This document shows positions 5,245 to 10,151 of a DNA stretch of 10,151 nucleotides, in pieces. Both the position numbers and the translations under genes were made by a program. How positions within the stretch are numbered: position 1 is the stretch's first letter; each line of letters starts with the position of its first letter. This DNA is from Alphaproteobacteria bacterium (lineage in GTDB: Bacteria > Pseudomonadota > Alphaproteobacteria > Caulobacterales > Parvularculaceae), in NCBI GenBank assembly GCA_030428745.1, contig JAUIEG010000056.1:1-10151 (forward strand). Reading direction: 5' to 3'. The notes beneath the pieces were generated by a model that did no database searches, had not been told where the DNA came from, and was given only the letters and a program-made list of their open reading frames with translations.

Positions 5245-6572
5245 TCGTCATCCTGTCTAAGCCGGGGCGCGTCGGCGCTGCCGCCGCGATCGCCTGAAGA
5301 AATCACATGGGTGGTGGTAAGCCCTGCATCGCGGAGACCCTGCTCGCGGCGAAGCTTTTGCGCCCAATCAGGCGCGGCGTTCGCCGGGGCCATCGCCTTC
5401 ACCGCAGAGGAACCGGCGACTTTGCCGCCGGTTGCCGTGAACGCGGCGCGCGAACCTGCCTCGAACGCCTCGCCCGGATTGCCGAGAGCGCGCGACGCAG
5501 AAGACTTCGCCGATTGCCAGGCGGAGGAAACTGCGCCTTGCGCAACGCCGCCTGCGCCGGCGGCGGCGCCGCGCCATCCCGCTTGAACTGATGCAGCCTT
5601 GCCCAAGGTCCAGGCGGCATTAGCGCCGCCCGCCATGGAGGCGCCGGCGCGCACGGCTGACCTTCCAGTCGTCGCGACAGCTCTCGCCCCTGCTCCCGCT
5701 AACGCTCCAGCGCCCATAACAGCAGCGCCTGCGCCGGCAGCCGTCGCGACCGCAGCCCCCGCGCCCAATTGCGGCGCGCCGGAGACAAGACCCGTCGCAA
5801 TGCCGGGACCGAAGACGCCAAGCGCCAGAAGCGACAAGGAACCGAGAATGGTTGAGGCGGCCTGCTCCAGGGTCACGGAACCCGCGGTGAAGGTCGACGT
5901 CACCGTGCCGAAGATCGTGGCGCCGATGCCGATGATGATCGCGAGAACCATCAACTTGATGCCCGACGCCACCACATTGCCGAGAACCCGCTCCGCGAGA
6001 AACGACGTCTTGTTCCACAGCGCGAAAGGCACGAGCACGAAGCCTGCAAGCGTCGTCAGCTTGAATTCGATGATAGTAACAAAAAGCTGGATCGCCAGAA
6101 TGAAGAAAGCAAAGAGCACGATGATCCAGGCTAGAAGGATAATCGCGATGGTCACGAAGTTCGAAAAGAAGCTCGGAAACCCCAGCAGCGAGTTTGCTTC
6201 TTCGAGCAAGGGATAGGCCGCGTCATAGCCGGTTGCCGCGACGAAGCCCGGCTTCATCAAATCAGCGGCGGTGAGCGTCGTTCCCGTGGCGACAAGGCCG
6301 AGGCCTGCAAAGCTCGAAAAGATAATATTCGCGAGCAATGCGAAATTGTTAATGATGAAGGCGAAAGCGCCGACATAGAGCACCTTCTTGACGAACTGGC
6401 CGAGCACATTCTGCTCGCCATTCATGGCCCAGAAAAGCCCGGCGAGGACGACATCAATGCCAATGAGGATCGCTGTCAGGAACCCGACATCGCCCGCCAG
6501 CAGTCCAAAACCGCTGTCGATGTAAGTCGAGAATGTCGACGTAAAATCATCAATGACGTTGATGTCGTCCAT
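5241..6572 (-). CDS. trbL: TrbL, VirB6-like polytopic T4SS protein
   Basis: This 443-residue inner-membrane protein is thought to form part of the substrate path at the base of the channel. Hydrophobic segments fall at about 30-50, 62-90, 138-165, 170-186, 200-222 and 240-264, with charged IEFK and LWNKTS turns between them. The cytoplasmic or periplasmic tail is unusual in composition. Residues 265-350 are nearly all Gly and Ala, then a Ser/Ala-rich stretch leads to a charged end with PDWAQKLRREQGLRDAG (401-417), a motif I recognise from TrbL tails. The gap to trbJ is only 17 nt and holds AAGGAAAGG as ribosome site. The entry-exclusion gene trbK that usually stands here is absent. The stop overlaps the trbF start by ATGA. 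Confidence 0.96.
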   Translation of the reverse strand: MDDINVIDDFTSTFSTYIDSGFGLLAGDVGFLTAILIGIDVVLAGLFWAMNGEQNVLGQFVKKVLYVGAFAFIINNFALLANIIFSSFAGLGLVATGTTLTAADLMKPGFVAATGYDAAYPLLEEANSLLGFPSFFSNFVTIAIILLAWIIVLFAFFILAIQLFVTIIEFKLTTLAGFVLVPFALWNKTSFLAERVLGNVVASGIKLMVLAIIIGIGATIFGTVTSTFTAGSVTLEQAASTILGSLSLLALGVFGPGIATGLVSGAPQLGAGAAVATAAGAGAAVMGAGALAGAGARAVATTGRSAVRAGASMAGGANAAWTLGKAASVQAGWRGAAAGAGGVAQGAVSSAWQSAKSSASRALGNPGEAFEAGSRAAFTATGGKVAGSSAVKAMAPANAAPDWAQKLRREQGLRDAGLTTTHVISSGDRGGSADAPRLRQDDE

Positions 6573-6589
6573 CGGGGGAGAGCCTTTCC

Positions 6590-7324
6590 TTATGAGGCCG
6601 TGTAGGCGGCGCCGTCGCCAAGGAATCGCTGGCGATGAATGCGCGCGCGTTCTTCCGACTGTAGCTGGCGCGCGCGTTCCAAGGCCTCGGCGCGATACTG
6701 AACGGCAAGCAATTCCGCCGTCTGCATGGATTGCTTGGTCTGGAGGGCCATGAGTTGATTGCCGGCCTGGCTCACCTGAAGGTCGCCCACGGCCGTCTCG
6801 CTCGCGTTAACGATTTCATCAAGCGTCGTCATGTCGAGCTGGATCGTCTCGGCGATTTTCGATTGCAGGCGCATGGCGTCATGGAGCGAACGGGAGGCTT
6901 CCTCCCAATGGGTGCGCGCTTGTGCCCCCATCGCGGCGTTCGAAAAACTCGCATAGTCTTCGGGAAAGAGAGATGCGAAGGCCGCATCGACCGTCGCCAC
7001 ATCATAGGCAATCGAGTTCGCGGTCTGGATCAGCGTATCGATCTCGGAAAGACGCGATTGCAACGCTGCACGCGCCGTGTAGGGCAGTTGCGTCAGATTC
7101 TTCGCCTGATTGGCGATCATCTGTGCTTCATTGGTGAGCTGCTTCACCTGATTGTTGATCATCTGCAGCGTGCGCGCGGCGGTTAGAAGGTTTTGCGCAT
7201 AGTTCGACGGGTCGTAGACGATCCCGCCGAAGCCGATAAAGGCATTTGCTTGCTGGACCGGCGCGAGGGCCAGACCCATGGAGGCGATCCCCGCCATGAG
7301 GGCGGATTTCATTCTGCGGCGCAT
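6590..7324 (-). CDS. trbJ: TrbJ, VirB5-like pilus-associated protein
   Basis: This 244-residue exported protein is of the VirB5/TrbJ type, a minor pilus component at the tip involved in cell contact. MRRRMKS is followed by a hydrophobic h-region (8-21) and a probable signal peptidase I site after ANA28. The mature part opens with the family-typical GGIVYDPSNYAQNLLTAARTL (34 onward) and continues as long helices rich in Gln and Asn (for example QMINNQVKQLTNEAQMIANQ, 54-73), as in the three-helix VirB5 fold. The start at 7324 rather than Met5 (7312) is chosen because AAAGGAG lies 6 nt upstream. This start lies inside the trbE 3' end, giving a 16-bp overlap and likely coupling. Length is normal for the family. 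Confidence 0.96.
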   Translation of the reverse strand: MRRRMKSALMAGIASMGLALAPVQQANAFIGFGGIVYDPSNYAQNLLTAARTLQMINNQVKQLTNEAQMIANQAKNLTQLPYTARAALQSRLSEIDTLIQTANSIAYDVATVDAAFASLFPEDYASFSNAAMGAQARTHWEEASRSLHDAMRLQSKIAETIQLDMTTLDEIVNASETAVGDLQVSQAGNQLMALQTKQSMQTAELLAVQYRAEALERARQLQSEERARIHRQRFLGDGAAYTAS

Positions 7325-9747
7325 AAGACGCTCCTTTTCTTGCTGTGAGGGTCGGTGATGAGATCGGCGGCCCAGGCGAGACCCTTGGCACGCAGGAAGG
7401 CCGCGGCGAAGTCATTCGGACTTTCGCTTTCGATGGAAGTGATCAGTTTCTGATCGTCCGGGCTCGACGCGCCGCAAAGCGCGAGCGCGACGGGACCGAG
7501 GCCAAGCTCGAAAAGCCGGTTGCCAATGGCGGACTGATAATAATAGTGCCGCTTTGGCGTTGCGGTCGCGATGATGTCGATCTGGCGCTCATTGAGCCCG
7601 AATGATTCATAGGCGCCTCGAATTCCCGCCTCCCTGGCGCGCGCATTGGGGAGGAATATGCGCGACGGACAGCTTTCGATAATGGCCGGCGCGATCGCTG
7701 AGGACTGGATGTCGCTCAGACTTTGCGTGGCGAAAACGACGGAGACATTCTTCTTGCGCAAGGTCTTCAACCAGTCGCGCAAGCGTTCGGCGAATAGCGG
7801 GTGATCGAGGAACACCCAGGCTTCATCGAGAAGAAGCATGGTGGGGCGGCCGTCAAAGCGGTCATCGAGCCGGTCGAATAGATAGGAAAGCGCCGGGGCT
7901 ACCGCCGCTTCCCGGCGCATGAGGCTTTCCATTTCGAAGCCGAGGACGTCGGTCAGCTGCAGCGTGTCTTCGTCAGCGTCGAACAAGCCGCCATGGGCGC
8001 CGTCGATCGTGAAAGGTTTTAACGCATCGCGAAGATCCGACCGCTGTAAGAGAAGCGAGAGACCTGTAAGCGTGCGCTCCCGCTCAGGCGCTTCGGCGAG
8101 ATTGCCGAGCGCCGACCACACCGCGTCCTTGATCGCGGGATCGAGCGCGACACCTTCCTGCATAAGAACGCCAAGCAGCCAGCTCTGCGCCCGCGCGCGT
8201 CCCGCATCGCTGTCGATGTCTCGAAGCGGCTGAAAGGCCAGCACCTCATCGCTGCCGAGATCATGAAAGGCGCCGCCGAGCGCCAGAACACCCGCCCGCA
8301 TGGACTTGCCTTTATCGAAAGCGAAAATTTGCGCGCCTTCATACCGCCGGAACTGCAACGCCATCAGCGCCAGCAGCACGGACTTCCCCGCCCCGGTCGG
8401 GCCGACAATCAGCGTGTGCCCCACATCGCCGAGATGGGTCGACAGCCGGAAGGGCGTTGTCTCATGGGTCGTCGCCTGAAGCAGCGGCAGCGCGTTAAAA
8501 TGCGCATTCCAGCAGTTGCCCGCCCAGACGGCTGACAAAGGCGCCAGATGCGCAAGGTTTAGCGTGTGCACCAGCGGCTGTCTGATATTGGCGTAGAGAT
8601 GACCGGGGAGACTGCCGAGCCAGGCGTCAACCGCATTGACGCTTTCGCGGATGGTGACGAAACCGAGCCCATTCAAAACTCGTTCGATCTCTTTGGCCTT
8701 CGCACCGGCATTCGCCGCATCCACGTCGGAAACAACAACGCTGGCGGTAAGATAGCCAAAGGCGATGTCGTCGGCGCCGAGCTCCTGCAGCGCGCTGTCC
8801 GCATCCGCCGCTTTGTTGTCGGCGTCGGCGTCCAGAAGAACGCTTTCTTCATTAAAGAGCGTCTCCTTGACGATGGCGGCGATGGATTTGCGCTTCGCGA
8901 ACCATTGCCGGCGGTATTTGGTGATCTCTTTGGTAGCCAAGGCTTTGTCGAGCGCGATGAATCTAGTCGTCCAGCGATAGGAAAACCCGAGCCGGTTCAG
9001 GGCGTCGAGGAATCCCGGCTCGCTCGCCGGCGGAAAGCCCTGGACCGTGACGACACGCAAATGTTCCTCGCCCAGCATGGGCGCGAGGCCGCCCGTAAGC
9101 CCGCGATCGGCGATAACGCCGTCAAGGAACATGGGCGTTTCCGGCGCCGCAACCGGGTGGCGCTTCGTTGAAACGCATCCATGCAAATATTCGAGGGTTT
9201 CCGAATCGTCGAGGGCTCTACACTCCGGCATGAGCGCTGATAGAAGCCCAATGGCGCGGTCGGTCTCGCGGATGAAGACGTCAAGATGATCGCGCCAGGA
9301 TGCGGGCATCTCTTCACCGTCGCGGGTCAGAAACAACGCTTCGCCTTGGCGGGTCCGGTCGCTCGGCGGCAGCCAGGCGAAGGTCAGATAATAGCGGCTC
9401 TCGAAATGCGCCGACCCAGTCTCGAAACTCGCGCGGCGTTCTTCGTCCACAAGCCAGGCGGCGCGATCGGCAAAGTCCGACGAAGGATAATCATTGGCCG
9501 GAATACGCGACGCCTCGAAGAACAGCGCCCAGCCGGACCCGAAACGCTTCAGAACATTGTTGACGCGGGCGGTGAAGGATAAAAGCTCGCCTTCGCTGGC
9601 GCTTTCGAGGTCCGGCCCGCGATAGGAGATGGTCCGCTGGAACCCGCCATCCTTGTTGAGGATGACGCCGGGAGCCGCCGTCATCGCCCAGGGAAGATAA
9701 TCCGCAAGCCGTTTCGGCCGCGTCTGATATTCCTTGAGGTTCAGCAT
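7309..9747 (-). CDS. trbE: TrbE, VirB4-like T4SS ATPase
   Basis: This 812-residue ATPase is of the VirB4/CagE family and powers pilus assembly and substrate transfer at the inner membrane. The N-terminal CagE_TrbE_VirB domain (about 1-400) starts with LKEYQTRPKRLADYLPW. The C-terminal RecA-like domain has Walker A GPTGAGKS at 449-456 and Walker B MLLLDEAW at 637-644 with D641 and E642. A following ATQSLSDI (673-680) and NARARE (701-706) are also conserved in VirB4 proteins. All catalytic motifs are intact and the length is as expected. The start overlaps the trbD stop by 7 bp, with only a weak AAAGG upstream, so re-initiation from trbD is probable. The 3' end overlaps trbJ by 16 bp. Confidence 0.98.
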   Translation of the reverse strand: MLNLKEYQTRPKRLADYLPWAMTAAPGVILNKDGGFQRTISYRGPDLESASEGELLSFTARVNNVLKRFGSGWALFFEASRIPANDYPSSDFADRAAWLVDEERRASFETGSAHFESRYYLTFAWLPPSDRTRQGEALFLTRDGEEMPASWRDHLDVFIRETDRAIGLLSALMPECRALDDSETLEYLHGCVSTKRHPVAAPETPMFLDGVIADRGLTGGLAPMLGEEHLRVVTVQGFPPASEPGFLDALNRLGFSYRWTTRFIALDKALATKEITKYRRQWFAKRKSIAAIVKETLFNEESVLLDADADNKAADADSALQELGADDIAFGYLTASVVVSDVDAANAGAKAKEIERVLNGLGFVTIRESVNAVDAWLGSLPGHLYANIRQPLVHTLNLAHLAPLSAVWAGNCWNAHFNALPLLQATTHETTPFRLSTHLGDVGHTLIVGPTGAGKSVLLALMALQFRRYEGAQIFAFDKGKSMRAGVLALGGAFHDLGSDEVLAFQPLRDIDSDAGRARAQSWLLGVLMQEGVALDPAIKDAVWSALGNLAEAPERERTLTGLSLLLQRSDLRDALKPFTIDGAHGGLFDADEDTLQLTDVLGFEMESLMRREAAVAPALSYLFDRLDDRFDGRPTMLLLDEAWVFLDHPLFAERLRDWLKTLRKKNVSVVFATQSLSDIQSSAIAPAIIESCPSRIFLPNARAREAGIRGAYESFGLNERQIDIIATATPKRHYYYQSAIGNRLFELGLGPVALALCGASSPDDQKLITSIESESPNDFAAAFLRAKGLAWAADLITDPHSKKRSVLCAAE
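7331..7337 (-). promoter_or_regulatory. Ribosome binding site of trbJ (inside trbE-trbJ junction)
   Basis: AAAGGAG on the minus strand is 6 nt from the trbJ ATG at 7324 and lies within the last codons of trbE. It decides between the two in-frame Met codons of trbJ in favour of the upstream one. Confidence 0.75.
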
Positions 9748-9995
9748 GAGAGATAGCCTTTGTGCTTCAGATGCCGGATTCCGACCTCAAGGAATTTCGG
9801 ATCTTTCTTGGCGGCGTAAACGGCGGCCGCCTGCCCGATCATCCAGAGGACGATCCCGGCGATCCACATCTGCAGCCCCAGACCTACAGCGGCGGCGATG
9901 GTGCCATTGAGGATCGCAACGCCTCTTGGCGCGCCCGCCATCATGATGGGCTCGGTCAAGCTGCGGTGAACGGGAACGGAATATCCTTCGAGCAT
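9741..9995 (-). CDS. trbD: TrbD, VirB3-like inner-membrane protein
   Basis: This 84-residue VirB3 homologue is a small inner-membrane partner of the TrbE ATPase. The characteristic opening YSVPVHRSLTEPIMMAGAPR (5-24) leads into two adjacent hydrophobic segments (about 25-43 and 44-62), then KKDPKFLEVGIRHLKHKGYL (63-82). It follows the trbC stop by 13 nt with no strong Shine-Dalgarno, and its stop lies inside the trbE start. In some T4SSs VirB3 is fused to VirB4; here the two remain separate but overlapping genes. Confidence 0.96.
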   Translation of the reverse strand: MLEGYSVPVHRSLTEPIMMAGAPRGVAILNGTIAAAVGLGLQMWIAGIVLWMIGQAAAVYAAKKDPKFLEVGIRHLKHKGYLSC

Positions 9996-10008
9996 CTTGT
10001 CAGTTCTT

Positions 10009-10151
10009 TCAGATCAGCGCGCCGCCGCCAAAGGAGAAGAAGGCGAGAAAAAAGCTTGTTGCGGCGAAGGCGATGGAAAGACCGAACACGATCTGGATGA
10101 GGCGGCGGAACCCGCCCGACGTGTCGCCAAAGGCAAGCGACAGCCCAGTGA
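10009..10151 (-). CDS. trbC: TrbC, VirB2-like pilin, C-terminal part (cut by window edge)
   Basis: Only the last 46 codons and the TGA stop (10009-10011) are inside the window. Translation gives TGLSLAFGDTSGGFRR, then LIQIVFGLSIAFAATSFFL, and ends AFFSFGGGALI. The short polar loop with GGFRR between hydrophobic helices, and the ending SFGGGAL, are typical of TrbC, the major conjugative pilin subunit of the VirB2 family. The signal peptide and the first helix lie to the right of the window. The position before trbD and trbE agrees with the usual trbB-C-D-E order, so trbB should be next. Confidence 0.92.
   Translation of the reverse strand, partial: TGLSLAFGDTSGGFRRLIQIVFGLSIAFAATSFFLAFFSFGGGALI

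Noticed and set aside
5599..6216. Plus-strand open frame of about 200 codons, Ala/Pro-rich, opposite trbL
   Set aside because: It results from the Gly/Ala-rich codons of trbL read in reverse. Composition is low-complexity and there is no sign of an independent gene.
8566..9171. Plus-strand open frame of about 200 codons opposite trbE
   Set aside because: It is an antisense shadow in GC-rich coding sequence. trbE is intact over the entire span with conserved family features.
10012..10100. Plus-strand continuation of an open frame over the right edge
   Set aside because: The minus-strand reading gives a clear TrbC C-terminus ending at 10009, in operon order, so the plus-strand frame is a shadow.

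Overview
The window is the integrase-proximal end of an integrative and conjugative element (ICE), or a closely related integrated plasmid-like island, from an alphaproteobacterium. The gene order trbC-D-E-J-L-F-G-I followed by DUF2274 and DUF736 small proteins, an AlpA/Xis-like HTH gene and a tyrosine integrase is the arrangement found in Trb-type (P-type, VirB-like) ICEs of Hyphomicrobiales, Sphingomonadales, Caulobacterales and methylotrophic alphaproteobacteria. I cannot fix the genus from the sequence. GC-rich genes with tight ATGA overlaps and the agrobacterial-type order (trbJ between trbE and trbL, trbF/G/I after trbL) support the class.

Layout. Bases 1-185 are non-coding and hold a small hairpin followed by a T-run, two imperfect copies of a CGGAGT-N9-TTTG element, a TGGTACCC tandem pair 11 bp apart and a 14-bp inverted repeat. 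This is probably the integrase control region, and perhaps the attachment arm region. Bases 186-1517 (+) encode a complete P4-type tyrosine recombinase. Everything from 1471 to the right edge is on the minus strand and looks like one long leftward operon: trbC (partial, cut by the right edge), trbD, trbE, trbJ, trbL, trbF, trbG, trbI, DUF2274, DUF736, then an excisionase-like HTH gene whose last 47 bp overlap the integrase 3' end tail-to-tail.

How the parts work together. The Trb proteins make most of a type IV secretion system mating-pair-formation channel: TrbC pilin, TrbD (VirB3), TrbE ATPase (VirB4), TrbJ (VirB5), TrbL (VirB6), TrbF (VirB8), TrbG (VirB9) and TrbI (VirB10). TrbB (VirB11 ATPase), the coupling protein and the relaxase are expected beyond the right edge. 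The integrase would insert and excise the element. The HTH protein is a good candidate recombination directionality factor, and its place as the last gene of the transfer operon would tie excision to expression of the mating channel.

I found no evidence for a wholly new system. The points worth a second look are the convergent int/xis overlap at the end of the transfer operon, the absence of trbK and trbH with a lipobox on TrbG, the unexplained DUF2274/DUF736 pair (DUF2274 looks like a ribbon-helix-helix protein), and the repeat cluster upstream of int. No gene-free stretch longer than 300 bases exists in the window.
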